DNA of 48,910 nucleotides from Ichthyophonus hoferi (GCA_002751075.1 NAOQ01000347.1:1-48910), one strand, 5' to 3'. Positions 12,646 through 25,773 are shown, numbered from the stretch's first letter. The notes: a model not told the origin generated them from the sequence alone. Numbers and translations: made by a program.

Positions 12646-14396
12646 TTTTTGGTACTTTGAATTCGTGTGGCAAGATTTTCTTCAGAAAAGGAAAGTCTTT
12701 CAGACTTTATTAACTTCAGTCGTTCTGCATATTAAAGTCCAGGGTTATGCAAAACCAAAATAATGCCAAATCTAGTTAATGGGTCCATGGCATTATTTCC
12801 ATGTTATGTAAGTTGAAACTAACAACATTAAAGTTGGCTATAAGAATAGTCTAAACTTGTATAGCAAGCATTATTGCTCCAGCAGAGAGACAAGAATACT
12901 AACCGAAGGCAATAGGATACATTAGTGAAAAAGCGTTTCTAATTTTACAATGCTAAGTGTTACAACATAGAAAATACAAAAACCCTACCATAAACTCAAA
13001 ACGAGTCCAAACAATAGTGTTGGAATATTTAACATACCTAATACTTTGTAGTCGCTATCCAAAATCTAAAAAAACAAACAAACAATACTACTGATAGTTG
13101 AAATGCAATCAAAAAGCAAATGATAGACCTTATGGTTGTGATAATCATTTTAGATTCGCTAAACACCATGCTCTCTTGCTTAGATAAGCGTGTTCTCATG
13201 GATGATTTAGGATAAAAAGTTGTGTTGTGCACCAGAAGTCAGTTAATGAAACTGAGCAAAATTAGAACATGATTGCATCAGCAGTTTAGAGTTACTAGAA
13301 ATAATGTTACTTTTTACAGAGATTTTTATTAATAAGAAACTTAGATATACATATGTATGTATAAATATATTGTTGCATTAATTTAGAGAGTAAGTTGAGA
13401 AATTAACTTTTCCTAGGATTAGTCTTGTTTGTTTCTGTTGCGCAATATTTTTTAACACAAGCCGCCAATGATTTGTAATAAACGAAGAGGTAGTGCATAA
13501 AGTATATAAAACTAATAAATAGATAGTGTGATTTGTTTAATTTCGTTTCTTACTGTACAATTATAAGTATTAAATAGAAGTATTTTATTTTGTTTTTTTA
13601 AAAAATTTATTGTCATATCCGCAATTGGTCTGTCGGATAGTTTCTTGGTCATACTACAGTGTCTCATACTCCATATATTAATCATCTACAACAATTTATA
13701 GGGCAGCAAAATAATATTCAAGATTAGCCAGTTATGCAAGGGGCCAGTCATATGTATGTATGGACTACTAAATATGATTTATTTAACTGATGAATATATT
13801 TACTGGTTGGATTTTCCCTCTTCGATATAATCGGGAATAAAATTAGAAAGACATACTACTTTTCATTATTTTTGATATGTATATATATAAATATGTATAT
13901 ATATATATATATATTAGTATTAATTGGAAAAACATTTAAAATAATTTAAGTTGACGTGCTCGCAATATCAGGGTAATTAGAGTTATACTTAAATCATGCC
14001 CCAGCATAGATTAGATAAGTACACAGTCAGAGATGAGCCATCATTTGATAGATTGTTTTAGATTGTCATAACGACTCAGGACGGTTGTGCCATCCATTAT
14101 AGAAAGCATGACTGTACCAACAACCAATAGACTACAAATATTTGAAAATATTTATGTTTTTTATGTAAAGAAAACCATTGCATATTACACGCTGCTCGTC
14201 AAACGCCATCAAACGGAGTCATATTTTTTTTTTGCTTCAATCCGTAATATTACGTCATGTTATCTGTTTGAGCCCCAATTCCTGGTATGCATTATACGAA
14301 CACTTCGGAAAACAGATTGGAATGGCTTCAGGTCATAAGGAATGTTAGTCCGGTTAGGCACATGATTGCGCCTTTAAAACGCTACCTGCTATTGAC
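12646..14396. other. intergenic, no gene seen
   Basis: AT-rich DNA with a TA-rich microsatellite (13879-13914) and no convincing coding frame. Confidence 0.5.
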
Positions 14397-14575
14397 TAAT
14401 CCCTAAGGACTTTAAGCTTATGTTTGAGTGTAACGTGGCAACGCTTTTGGTCCTTCTCCCCCCTCAAATCCAGTTCGAAACTGCATCGTCGCCTGATTTC
14501 GAATTGACTCTTCGAGATGCCTATTTCAAGCCCCATATTATTATATCTGTGACCCCTCTCCTTTTTAATTTAATT
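14397..14575 (+). other. short coding-like stretch, possible exon or relic
   Basis: An open stretch of about 58 codons reads LIPKDFKLMFECNVATLLVL then PPQIQFETASSPDFELTLRD and AYFKPHIIISV. It is balanced in composition and rich in G and C compared with flanks, and it ends in a TTTAA pentamer repeat (about 14561-14590). No start codon at its head, no clear splice sites and no family match were seen. It may be a lone exon or the remains of a gene. Confidence 0.3.
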
Positions 14576-16059
14576 TAATTTAATTTAATTTTAATATTTA
14601 ATTTTGGTAATAAAGTGCATTTAAACTCGGTGATACGATCATACTGTTGTCTGCAATGTACGTGCCTTACACTTTATAATGCATAAATGGCCGAGCCACT
14701 AGCACACTAGTGATTAATTAGTTTCTAAATCATAACACCCTCTCTATGGTGAGGTGAGAACCAATTTCCAATACCATACTGCAAGAATTATACGTTTAGC
14801 AAGATTTTTTTAAAACTTGAGATTGAAGGGCACATTTGGAATTCTCCACATACACTATAAGAATCTAAAATATTTAATCTGAGCTGTAGAAAGCCATCGA
14901 AAATGAAATATTTTTGAAGTCCAATCAAAATTTGATACTTTTATCGTTGCAACACAGTTAACAATAATGAAGTAATGTTAAAAAATTCACTTTTTGATCA
15001 CTGAAATCATCACAGGTGGGGAAAAAATCAAGGAAAATGCGTCCGAACATACATACACAAAAAAAAAATTGTGAAACACATTATGCTAGGTATGTCGCCA
15101 AAAAAGAGTTTAACTCAGATATTTGTTGGCTTAGATATTATCCATCCAATTTGCGAAGAAATTAACCAATAATAATATTCCGACACCTTTGGCGCCAGAT
15201 ACGAATTCTTATTGCATACTGGCCAATTACATGAGCTAGCTATAATATGTGGCATTCTGTAAAAAATGCGGAACAAACTATATGTCAGCTGAATATGTTG
15301 AAAATGTTAATAATCAATTATATATTTTAATCGTCTAGTTATAAGAAATACTAAAGGTGCCCTTTATGTGCACAATTTTGTTCTTTATAACTAGTCTTAT
15401 TACTGATTGGTGTTCAGAAGGCAATTGAAGTCTAGTTTTTTCGTGGCGTAATCCACAATTGAGACTAGAACAATCAATGATTGCTACCCACCAAGGAAAT
15501 CCTTAAGGAAGTAAGTAGCATCAACTTTGTTTTTGTTTTTAAAATGCTCTAATTAGTCAAAAATTATTTCTTATACTTGAATTATCTTGTTGATTTTTTT
15601 AATACAGTAACCGTATAATGGATTGTTTACACACGGGCGCATGCTTCTGGGAACGACCGACTAGGCTACACATTTATAAACATAATTGGCGCCTATTGCG
15701 GCGTCCATCTCCTCTCCCCAACCAATTACTACCATGATCACAGTATAACACATGAGTAACGTAGCCAGTATATGGGAATGAAAAATAACAATCAGGACCA
15801 ATCCTACCGCTCTCCTGAAATATCATGACAGCTTTATATTTACTCTTAATTATTATTCTTTCTATTGGTTATACAGAAAATTGTAATTTGATTATGATTG
15901 ATTATTGGTTATTATTTTAAAAGTTGCATGGGTACAGTATCTACATGCCCGTGGTACTAGATTAGAGATGAATATTTAAGCAAATTCTATCGCCATTTAG
16001 AACGTGTCCGTTCATAATATTATATCATCTTTCAAACTTCAAAACATTTCATTGACTCT
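14576..16059. other. intergenic, no gene seen
   Basis: AT-rich DNA. The right end presumably carries the promoter of the gene starting at 16060. Confidence 0.5.
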
Positions 16060-17324
16060 ATGAATCCAATAGAGAACATGATGAATTTGTTGATTCTTGT
16101 GGTTGTCTTGTTCAGTCTGGCATCAGCCGACACTTTGACTGTCTACTCTGAAACCCAGTGCAGTGGTAGGTCTTGGCCTTAATAATAAGATCACATCCTA
16201 CATTTAGTCATACTTTGTTTTCATCGTATCAGGAATAGTTAGAAGTGATATATTGGGCTCCGAATTAGCAATTATGAATCTAGAATATAAGGTACATCTT
16301 TTACTTTTCTTGTAATTCTAAATGTGTCGCAACACTTAGCAAGCTATATTTTTTATTTAGCTTCCTATGATTATGGTTATTACCTCAGAAGCTACCCACT
16401 TACACATGTTTATTAAACGATCAGGTACTCCTTTGTCGATGTATGAAATACCTAACATTGGAACCGACACGAGTTTGTGCTTGCCTTCAAATAGTTCTAC
16501 CATCGCCCCAGTTGAAGAGAATTCTGTACTTAGCTATACTGTAGTGTCATTTGCCCAGAATTCCATCAGCGTTGGCTGGGACTGCACTGATGCCAACTGC
16601 ACTCTCTGCAATAACAATGTTTGTACTTCTTAACCATTCCAAATTATTATTATTTTCTTTATCAGTTCTTAGTACCATATTCTAAGGTTTTCCATTTTAA
16701 CACTTTTACTGTGTTAAAGCTTGATCCTCAAATCGTTTACTAAATTATTTATATATCTGATTAGCCCCTCTTTCTTCAGTAAATAAGTATTGTAACCAAT
16801 AGTATTATTAAGTATTATTATAGGTTGTAGCTTGCTAGGCAATTTATAAGCTATTTCATTTATCATCTTCGGCGTAACTACCATTTAGTCTCCATCTACT
16901 CTAATCAATAAGAACATGAGAAAAATCGATGTTTACAATCATGCTATGCTTCAATAAACATTGCATCGCAACACAACATGATATTATCTATCTACATTCA
17001 TATATTATTGACACATCAGAAACTAACGAGTTTTTCCTTTTACACAAGATTGTCCTTCTCAATAACGAGTGCAAGGAGTTACAGTCAACTGCCGGCCCGA
17101 GGTACATGGTTTATAAACACAATGGTACCGCTCACACTCACACTACTACCAAATCATCTACACATACCACTACTACTTTATCCACAATTTCAACCAGTGC
17201 TAGTGCTACCACTGCTACCGACACTTCTGTTGCCCCGTCTACTGGTTTTAGAACACAACCTATTGACTTTGTTGCATATGTGATTACTGGTATTTTTTGT
17301 TTTGTATGCACTTTGATGTTATAG
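16060..17324 (+). CDS. secreted, Thr/Ser-rich, putative GPI-anchored surface protein
   Basis: Four exons (16060-16165, 16233-16291, 16361-16618, 17049-17324) join in phase to give 232 residues. Residues 1-23 form a signal peptide (MMNLLILVVVLFSLASA). A folded part of about 130 residues follows, with paired cysteines including WDCTDANCTLCNN and NECKEL. A stalk of about 40 residues is almost all Thr, Ser, Ala and His. The last 18 residues are hydrophobic (FVAYVITGIFCFVCTLML) and end the protein, as in GPI-attachment signals. A single-pass anchor is the alternative. An AATAAA lies at 17425-17430, about 100 bp after the stop. Three in-frame ATGs cluster at the start (16060, 16078, 16081), so the true start is uncertain. 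The C..C..C pattern resembles small cysteine modules of protist surface proteins, but I cannot name a family. The job is inferred only: a cell-surface or cell-coat protein. Confidence 0.7.
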
Positions 17325-18549
17325 AGGTATCGAGTTTTTGTAGATAAAAAGGCATTGCGCATCTTGGAACTTTAGGCTTCATATCCCTTTATACTAAAAC
17401 ATCTCATGAGTCTACCCAGAGAGAAATAAAGCACTAACATGTTGGCATTAATATATTTGTACTTCTACTCTCAATTTTTTCTTGTTTGTTTCATTTTTGG
17501 ACTTCTTTTTTTAAACTGAAACTGAACAAGTATACATATTTGACGGTCTTTAAAAAGCTTTTTGCTTTCTATTTGTAGTTGCAAAATATCATATCTTAAT
17601 TGCAAAGATGTAGGAGCAAATGTTGAATTTGAATGTGCGACTACGAAACAGGTAGAAATCTACAGTAAAATCATTGTTGGGCTGATTTAAAAATATCAAA
17701 TTTGGAAAAGTGCAAGTTACATTTTAAATTAAATAAATGACCATATTTCAAAAAACAAAACAAAAACGTGGTTGTAATAATTACAATTATGCAACTCCTT
17801 TTATAACAAAATATAAGTAGTGCTCATTAACCGCAACAAGGTAATACCCAATTTTACTACTATACCTAATTCCAGCATTTATTATTTTTATATATTATTT
17901 ATAAAAGTCCTTATATACAATTAATTATGCTAAAGTACAAAGTACTAGTTGAAAATATGCTGGTAGTTACCATTATAAATATTATGGTTTTTGGGTGGTT
18001 TAATGACTATGTGGTATTACACCACTCCCCAAAAAAGGCGCGCATATTTATCAAGTTTCACCAGATTTTACACAGGAGCTAGTTTCTCAAGTGACAAATG
18101 TAAACCACATAGGGATGGTATTCACCAGGAGTTTTAGATTTATCCGAAGAGACGACGTAAGATTTGCCTATAATGAGGATAAATAGTGATTAGAATACCA
18201 GTTAAATAAATCAAGGGAAAGTCAAAATAACGAATTCTTGAACGAAGTGATCATATAAATATTTCAAGAGATTATCAAAGAATTAAATGAAATATAAGAT
18301 TCAATTCATAGTGTTGTCTGTTATTCAATCCTAATGGAATGTATCCAATGTTTGAGGCATCTGTCAGACATAGCTGCATATTTTTTTTTGGTAAAATGTA
18401 GTTAAGAGTCTTAAATTAATAAATTACTTAAGAATGGGTTATTTGCAGCTTTTGTTTAATTAATTAATTCTAAGACAGGAATATTTAATTAATTTAGGTA
18501 TTTCTTTATATAGCTATAATCATTCATGTAATATTATTAGCAATTACTA

Positions 18550-18604
18550 TTACATACATGGAAAAATTGTTAATATAATCTAAACCTGTACTCCATGTAT
18601 GTAA
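18550..18604. repeat. 13-bp perfect inverted repeat (stem-loop)
   Basis: TTACATACATGGA at 18550-18562 is the exact reverse complement of TCCATGTATGTAA at 18592-18604, with a 29-bp loop. Its role is unknown. Confidence 0.7.
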
Positions 18605-19801
18605 GGGTACACGCTAAAGCACTCCTTATTTCGGTATTTTTTCAATTCTAAATGAATATAAGCCACAGAAACCGAGCATGTCTCTACTTATCTTTCAACA
18701 AGATAATACTATTCAAAATTAAAAGGTTCTATCTGGAACAGGACCCACCTCTTGCTTTCTGTAGTTATATTGAATAAAGTTTATTTATTTTCATTTAATT
18801 CTCTAGTTAAAATTGCCGTATTTATAAAAAACTGGGTGAGATAATAACTATCCCCCTCAAGTTTTAATTACATATTTTCAAATTCAAAGAAAGATTTCTA
18901 GCTATTTAGATGGGACAAAAGTTTCATAAAGAGATTAGTATACAATTGCAAGCAACAATCTTCAAGCAATTAAAAACATTATTTCTTTTTATAAGCTGTT
19001 ACATGGTAACCTGAATTGATTTGTTGCTTTAATAGCCATATATATATATATGCGTGTACATGTGTATGGGTATGTGTATGTGTGTTGTATATATGTTAAG
19101 ATCATGATGTTGAAGTTTTAGAGCTATAGCTTCAGGCCAATAATATCTACATTGTAAATATATTAAACCATTGGGAAATATGATTGGCTAAATAGTATAT
19201 GCGATATGGCCATGTGCCTACAACATAGGCCAATGGCCAGCCTGTGTCAATGTCAGTGAACTAGCGGTTGGATATGGCCAATACTACTTGGTCAAACTAG
19301 TGTGCCATATTGCAGAATGCGTGACTGTTTAGCTTGTCTAAGGTTAACATACAGCAATTTCTTAAAGTCATTAGGATAAAAATTCTACTTGTTTATATAA
19401 TGTTATACTAGTTTAAGCAAGTATTTATTTGTTGTAACTATTGAGTAATTGTCCTCAAAGCGACAATCCCAAACATAAAATCCAGCCGCTTAGTCAAAGC
19501 GCAATTTCTTACGATTCTTATTCATTCATTGGCCATAATTTCTAACCATTGAATCAATTAGAATAAGAGAGATCGTTTATCTTATTGGATGATTTTATGC
19601 ATCCAATTGAAAATCTTAATTATTTTAAATAACACCAATTAAAAGTATTACCCAACGAAGGATGAAGCTACTAAATGGCTAAGGTTGAAGACTCTAACCT
19701 AGCTTAGTTAACTAAACGAATAGAATCGACGTATATAATAACTGATTTATGCTTTGAAATGGGCACAGAGGTTGTGTTTTATAGTATGTTGTATTATATC
19801 G

Positions 19802-19834
19802 TTATATTATATTATATTATATTATATTATATTA
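19802..19834. repeat. (TTATA)n microsatellite
   Basis: Six to seven copies of a pentamer that is a circular shift of the TATTA repeat at the left window edge. Confidence 0.9.
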
Positions 19835-19962
19835 GATATTTCTATACAAAGTTATATTATAATATTTTTACTAATCTGCACACACAACATAAACCTAATA
19901 ACCAGTTGAAAACAACTTTCGATTTTTATTTTCAGTAAAAAACGACCAATTGTCATTTATGT

Positions 19963-21185
19963 TCATTTAAACACTGCGCACTTAGTTTTTGATTTGTAGT
20001 AACAATCTGCTTTACATTTGAAGGCGTCTTCAAATTCTTCCATATTATAAACAGCACGATTAAATCAGTTCTTGAGTGGCACATACGGGTTGTAGTGTGT
20101 GCGCTTTCTTGGGTGATCCGGACAAACAGCACCACAAAATGCACGGGCGTAATTAATAAAAAACAACTGATCATTAGATAAGTGNNNNNNNNNNNNNNNN
20201 NNNNNNNNNNNNNNNNNNNNNNNNNNNNNNNNNNNNNNNNNNNNNNNNNNNNNNNNNNNNNNNNNNNNNNNNNNNNNNNNNNNNNNNNNNNNNNNNNNNN
20301 NNNNNNNNNNNNNNNNNNNNNNNNNNNNNNNNNNNNNNNNNNNNNNNNNNNNNNNNNNNNNNNNNNNNNNNNNNNNNNNNNNNNNNNNNNNNNNNNNNNN
20401 NNNNNNNNNNNNNNNNNNNNNNNNNNNNNNNNNNNNNNNNNNNNNNNNNNNNNNNNNNNNNNNNNNNNNNNNNNNNNNNNNNNNNNNNNNNNNNNNNNNN
20501 NNNNNNNNNNNNNNNNNNNNNNNNNNNNNNNNNNNNNNNNNNNNNNNNNNNNNNNNNNNNNNNNNNNNNNNNNNNNNNNNNNNNNNNNNNNNNNNNNNNN
20601 NNNNNNNNNNNNNNNNNNNNNNNNNNNNNNNNNNNNNNNNNNNNNNNNNNNNNNNNNNNNNNNNNNNNNNNNNNNNNNNNNNNNNNNNNNAGTGTGTGCG
20701 CTTTCTTGGGTGATCCGGACAAACAGCACCACAAAATGCACGGGCGTAATTAATAAAAAACAACTGATCATTAGATAAGTGTCTAAAGTCAGGTAAAGCT
20801 TGCGGCTGTGGGTCTGTCACTGTACCCCGTTTATAGGCCCTCCAACCCTGAACAAGTCTACTATGATCAGCTATACTCTCTCTTAGAGTCTGTTCTGCGT
20901 TCAAGACGGGTAAATCTTTAGCCCTAATGTTAATATCTGTATCTTCCACCTTTGTAAAAGGGGCATCTCCGTACTGCCTCACAAAGCATCGGGCCAGCGT
21001 AAAGTATTCGTCTTCTTCTCCTGCATCTCATAGAGGGTCGTATGGCCGTCTTTGTCAAACATTTGACCAAAATCATCAAAACCACGCATGAGTTTATGTC
21101 CAAGCAGAGCACCAAACCCTCCGTAATTCATAGATGCGGGATAAAAACGACTAAACATGGGTTCGGTTAGGAAGCCCTCAGTATC
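19963..21185 (-). pseudogene. M13-family (neprilysin/ECE-like) metallopeptidase pseudogene, C-terminal part
   Basis: M13 enzymes are membrane-bound zinc peptidases. The minus strand shows their C-terminal landmarks in order: NYGGFGALLGHKLMRGFDD (about 21130-21075; the family has NYGGIG..GHEITHGFDD), FDKDG, ARCFVRQYGD, LRESIADHSRL (family LGENIAD, which supplies a zinc ligand), DQLFFINYARAFC, and a last Cys block KCAVFK. The HExxH catalytic site reads HKLMR, so the catalytic Glu and the second zinc His are lost. There is also one frame change at about 21010-21035 and an in-frame TGA at 20067-20065 ahead of FNRAVYN. An AATAAA follows the end (19930-19925). Residues before the NYGG block are absent or unrecognisable. 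The run of N inside (20185-20690) looks false (see gap entry). Most likely a dead gene copy; base errors near a poor assembly join could account for the frame change and stop, but not for the lost active site. Confidence 0.88.
20094..20781. other. assembly gap (506 N) flanked by identical 91-bp copies
   Basis: N fills 20185-20690. The 91 bases before it (20094-20184) are identical to the 91 bases after it (20691-20781). If the two contig ends are simply overlapped, the M13 reading frame continues without a break through DQLFFINYARAFC to THYNPYVPLKN. The gap is therefore probably an unmerged overlap rather than missing DNA or a true tandem duplication. Confidence 0.85.
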
Positions 21186-21689
21186 TCAGATTGCTACGGT
21201 CGGATGCTAATCGCAATTGACCTGCACGATAAGATGAGATAAGTATGAAGGAAAACCAAAATAACCAATAAAGGCTCAGACTTTTGTCCTTACAATTTTT
21301 AGGGCCTAGTCATTTACATATACGGTCCACTGGCAAAATTACAAAGTTCTCGTAATACACACAACATTTTTCACTATATATATATATAACAATTCTGTCG
21401 TTTGTATTGTCAAGTCCATCGATAGGTAGTGCATTCTATTGGTGTTAGACACGGCAATCCAAGCATCTAATAAAATTGAACCAGTCAACGGTGCTCACAG
21501 ACAATAATCAGTGCTCAGATCTCTCACCATTGTCTTTAATAGAAAGCAAATCAAACCAATTAGCTATTCTAACGTTCAATATCTTCTATAAATACCCATA
21601 TCTATTGGTTCATAAAATATATACCTTTCATTACTGGGCCGGAACATTTATCCAATAACTCAAGCTCTAACGAATCTGGAACATTATGA

Positions 21690-22196
21690 GATGCTTCTTT
21701 ACTTACTAAGATACCTAGGGGAATAGCCCGCGGAGACCATGGTGTACAGACCTGGACCTATTAATCTGACCGGCTACTCAGATACCGACTTTTCAACAAA
21801 AGGGTTCAACAATACTAAGAGTGTCAGTGGCAACTGCATCTTCCTGGCTGGAGGATTACTGGATTGGAACAGCAAGGAGCAAGCCATTTGCACGCTCTCA
21901 TCAATAGGGAGTAGTTCGTTAGCATGGCAGCTACCCCCCAACAGATCACTTACATTGCAGCCTCAATGGATAGATTACGCTTCGACACTGGAAGAATACT
22001 ATTGTACGGTGACAACGCGGGTGCTGTACAACTATGTAGCAAGACGTGTGTCCCTAAAAACACACACCAAATTGCTGTCTGTTTCCACTACATCAGGGAA
22101 GCGGTAAGCAACCGTGAAATTGAAGTTAGAAGCGTCTCAGCCGCGGAACATGTTGCGGACTGCCTGACCAAGCCATTTGGACCTGGACCATTTTAA
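21690..22196 (+). mobile_element. Ty1/copia retrotransposon fossil, reverse transcriptase end and RNase H
   Basis: This is the 3' end of a copia-type pol gene. Recognisable parts are an LRYLGGIARG-like block near 21700, GYSDTDF and the DWNSKEQ block of RNase H, a YGDNAGAVQL block, and the terminal AEHVADCLTKPF, which closes copia polyproteins. Only about 0.5 kb is left. Integrase, protease and gag were not found upstream, and no long terminal repeat was recognised on either side. It is broken, with a small number of interruptions, and truncated. Good residual similarity suggests moderate rather than great age. Confidence 0.85.
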
Positions 22197-23427
22197 ATAG
22201 CCAAAAATTTCTTACACCTGCAAACACAACCATAGGCAATAAATTCCCAGGACGGCTGGGTAAACATTAGTATGAGCGCCCCAAAGTGGTAACGATATTT
22301 TTTTTCTCTTAGTCAAATCTTAAGTTGTTATTTTATGTAGTGATGTAGAAGAAGGACATGTATTACCAATTGAGACAATAACACCAATAATTGATACGAG
22401 GTTTCGATGTCCCAAACTTCGGTAATAATTTTACCAGGGGCTTACCAATTATAAGATCAACTTGATAAAACTATCTTTGATGAATCTTTAGAAAGTTTGG
22501 AGACAATATACTTGACTGTAAACTTTACTTTTTTACAAACTCAACTAGTTATACCTGGGCGTAGCGTTGCTCTCAATTGAATGATTTACTCATCACGATT
22601 AATGTCTCACACCAAGGTAATGTGCTCACACCGCAGTCTGCAAGGGGTCTACTGATTGAGTAGCTTCAATACATTATTTTAGTTTTCTATAATGGTTTTA
22701 TAAGTTTAGTATTTAGGGTACAGCAAGCTAGTCCCTTTCGTAAACTTAACCAATGGTACCACACTCTATATATAGAGTGTTGTGGTTATGTAAGGATTGT
22801 AACATATTTCTATTTAATTTACAGTCGTTAAATGTTTTGTTTATATGACACCACACCATTAAGACCAAACTAAAAATAAAAAGTTTTATATCTTGATCAA
22901 TTATGATTTGAAATGTAACGTGGTTCGTATAAGGAACTCTACAACCACAAATGTCCTAATTATTTTGGCAGTTTATTTTCCTGTAAATGTAAATGGGAGA
23001 AAGTATCAGTAGTTTGTCCGAACTGTAAGCCAGAATTAAAAAATGATTACTTAATGATGATGTCATCCTGGTCAAAATGAATATTTTCTTATCTAATAAT
23101 CAATGGCGTTTGACAGGCGTGTAATGTGGAGCGGAACCATGCAATAGGATTTAAAAAACTTATACTTTAATAATTTAATTTATTCGACAAAATACATTGA
23201 GAGTATTTTGAATTATAATTCTCTTTAAAGAGGGGTTTCTATAGGGAAATATTTTAACATTTTCATATATAAACCAATAACATTACGACACATACTTTTA
23301 TTCCATTGGCCAATAAAAAACAGATAAACATTTAAAATTTTGAAGGGTTGATTGTAGTATATATACAGTATATCGTATTTAATGTGTTTAAGATAGTTTT
23401 TGTTCATAATTATTTAACTATTTAGCT
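22197..23427. other. intergenic, no gene seen
   Basis: AT-rich DNA between the copia fossil and the membrane/SH3 gene. The only structured feature noted is the 20-bp palindrome at 22761-22780. Confidence 0.5.
22761..22780. repeat. 20-bp perfect palindrome
   Basis: ACACTCTATATATAGAGTGT reads the same on both strands. The flanks (CC before it, TGTGG after it) extend the symmetry imperfectly. It could be a cruciform or a dimeric protein site, or the centre of an old fold-back element; no wider inverted repeat was found. Confidence 0.75.
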
Positions 23428-25734
23428 ATGGATTCTGTACCTAAGGGAACCTTTCCCTGTCTGGCTCTGGCTGGTGTATTGGCCTTCACGATAGTTTGTC
23501 AAAACACATTTAGTCAGAAAAATAAGTACAAAAAACATTTTCCAAGGCCACTTTTGGCGGTTTGTCTTGCCCTGTTTCTCGCACTGGCAGCTTATTCCCA
23601 TACAGCCAATCTTCCCAGTCTTCTATCAACTACAGTAACAAGTGTAGTTGAGAAAAAACTAGAGCAGAGAGCTGCGTGCAGAGCGGGGCTAGAAATAGGT
23701 GACCTTATCAGGGCTGAAGATGCCATCATGGACAGTTCCCTGGGTAGAGCCTTGGCAGCCAATGCCAAGAAGGAAGGAAGGGTTACTATGGCCAAGCTAT
23801 TGCAAGGCCTCTTTGAACCACTGGCCTTCGGTGCCTTTGGTTCTATGTATGCAGCTATACCTATCCTCGTTCTTCTCCTGTCTCTTTTTTCAAAAAAATG
23901 GGTAAGTAGTTTGTTGTAATCTAATCATTCATATTATACCCTTCTTTACTTGCCTATTAAATGGTCCTCATTTAGAGGAAATGTATTATACTACTCAGTG
24001 CCTACAGGGATAATTAGTAGTCGCTAATACCAATACTGGTATTCCTTCACCTTTTCTTGCTGTATGCTTGACGATTTTTTATTATTAATTTCTTTACCAT
24101 CACCGAATCACATCCCCTGCTATCTCTCCTATAAAAGTCCTGTCTAATACACCTTTGGGTTCTCTTCCACTAAATTGCACATGTTTTTCTCTGCCTGCCC
24201 TCCCATCTCACATATATTTATATATCTTTTTGGTTGTCTTGAATCACAGTTCAAATATACTTGCACATATATTTCTAACCATGACCCTCGTTTACCTGCA
24301 GACCTGGCATATGCAGAGTCAATTAGAAACTGTAATACCCATTGCTATGCCTCTGACTGTTGCTGCTGGAATCATGAGCTACTGTATGTTCTTCTTTTGG
24401 ATCCAACCTTCACAGGTAGATATAGGGCTGGGGGAACTGTGTCGATGGTCAGCACTCACGAGAGGACTTATAATTACCTTCTATATACACTAATAACGTT
24501 AATATAGACACTTATACATATCCCTATCCAAGTACGCATTTATGTATGGGCATACATTGAACATAAAAATTAGACAACCATACAAACATACATACACATT
24601 CATATAAAACAATATAGATAAATGATAGCCTATCAAAGTATCCACCTATTTTTAACTATACCCTACCCTAACCTAACCTACTATGAGCAGGTCTCAGAGT
24701 GCCTCCGTATCAGTGGGCACTGGTATACTTACTGGGTGACCACCTATTGGCTCTTTGTTACACTATGCCATCTAGCATGGCACTCCCCATCCATGGCCTC
24801 TGCCTATGTGGTCGTTGTAGCTGTCTACCAGGTACCATACCCCCATGCAAACATGAACCTTCATTGGCCACCCACAATCTACTTTCCCTTTTTTTGTAAT
24901 ATCTTATTCGTTGGTAACATTTATATATTATTCATTATCCAATCATCAATTCAAATAGGACTGAGGTCACATGCCACTACCACATTCATTTAAATTCTTT
25001 CCTTTCTATATTTCTGTGTTTTATGTCCATTTCTCCCTCTATCTCTAGATTTCCTTCTCTCTCTGTATTCTACTTACCGGCCTTTTTCTCGAATTGTATC
25101 ATTAAATTATTTTAATTATTTTAATTACAATCCATCCACATATACAAACCCCATGATATCTTTAATATATTTTACAAAGGACTTGCTGTTTCTTAGTAAT
25201 AACTTATATCATAACATTACTAGCAATGGCAGAGGTCTGAACCATTTACCACAAGCCATGGTTGATGTTATTATTATATTCCATTCTGTCATCTAAGCCA
25301 ATCACCTTGTTTACTATCATCACTACTGCCAATTGCAACTAATAAATAGTAGCCATAATTATATTTTTACCTCTTAATCCAACTTGTACTAATCATCTAG
25401 GCATCTAATTAACATTGATCTCTTTTCTCAAATCTAACTATGTATAGCTCTGTGTTAATAAAAGCACTGAAAATCAGTAGATGACTAGATTTTAACACAC
25501 TCTTTCAACCAATTATTCTTTGATTTAAACATTCTACAATTCAATTTGCTAGTGGATTTATATAAGTTAAATGAATGTATAGTTTTACTTTTTTTCTTAA
25601 AAAAAAAACACGTACGTAGTGAAAGGGATTCTCTACCACTATGTACAATTGTTCATACTGGTTAGTCCTAGCATGCATTACGTTGTATATATATAGACTT
25701 TGATGTAGCTGTAGAAGGGAAGAGGATGTGTCCT

Positions 25735-25773
<39 letters not shown>

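Larger units (their letters stand above)
17325..19924. other. intergenic, no gene seen
   Basis: AT-rich DNA. It includes the 3' untranslated region and AATAAA (17425-17430) of the preceding gene, a 13-bp inverted repeat (18550-18562 / 18592-18604) and a TTATA pentamer repeat (19802-19834). Confidence 0.5.

Noticed and set aside
20094-20781. Tandem duplication inside the M13-like gene.
   Set aside because: The copies are identical, sit exactly at both gap edges and are only 91 bp. A failed contig merge explains this better.
21690-22196. Long terminal repeats around the copia fossil.
   Set aside because: No matching direct repeats with TG..CA ends were found on either side. Only the pol end remains.
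23592-23795. Other long frames overlapping exon 1 of the membrane/SH3 gene, on both strands.
   Set aside because: They are shadows. Only the 23428 frame has membrane segments and a splice chain into the SH3 exons.
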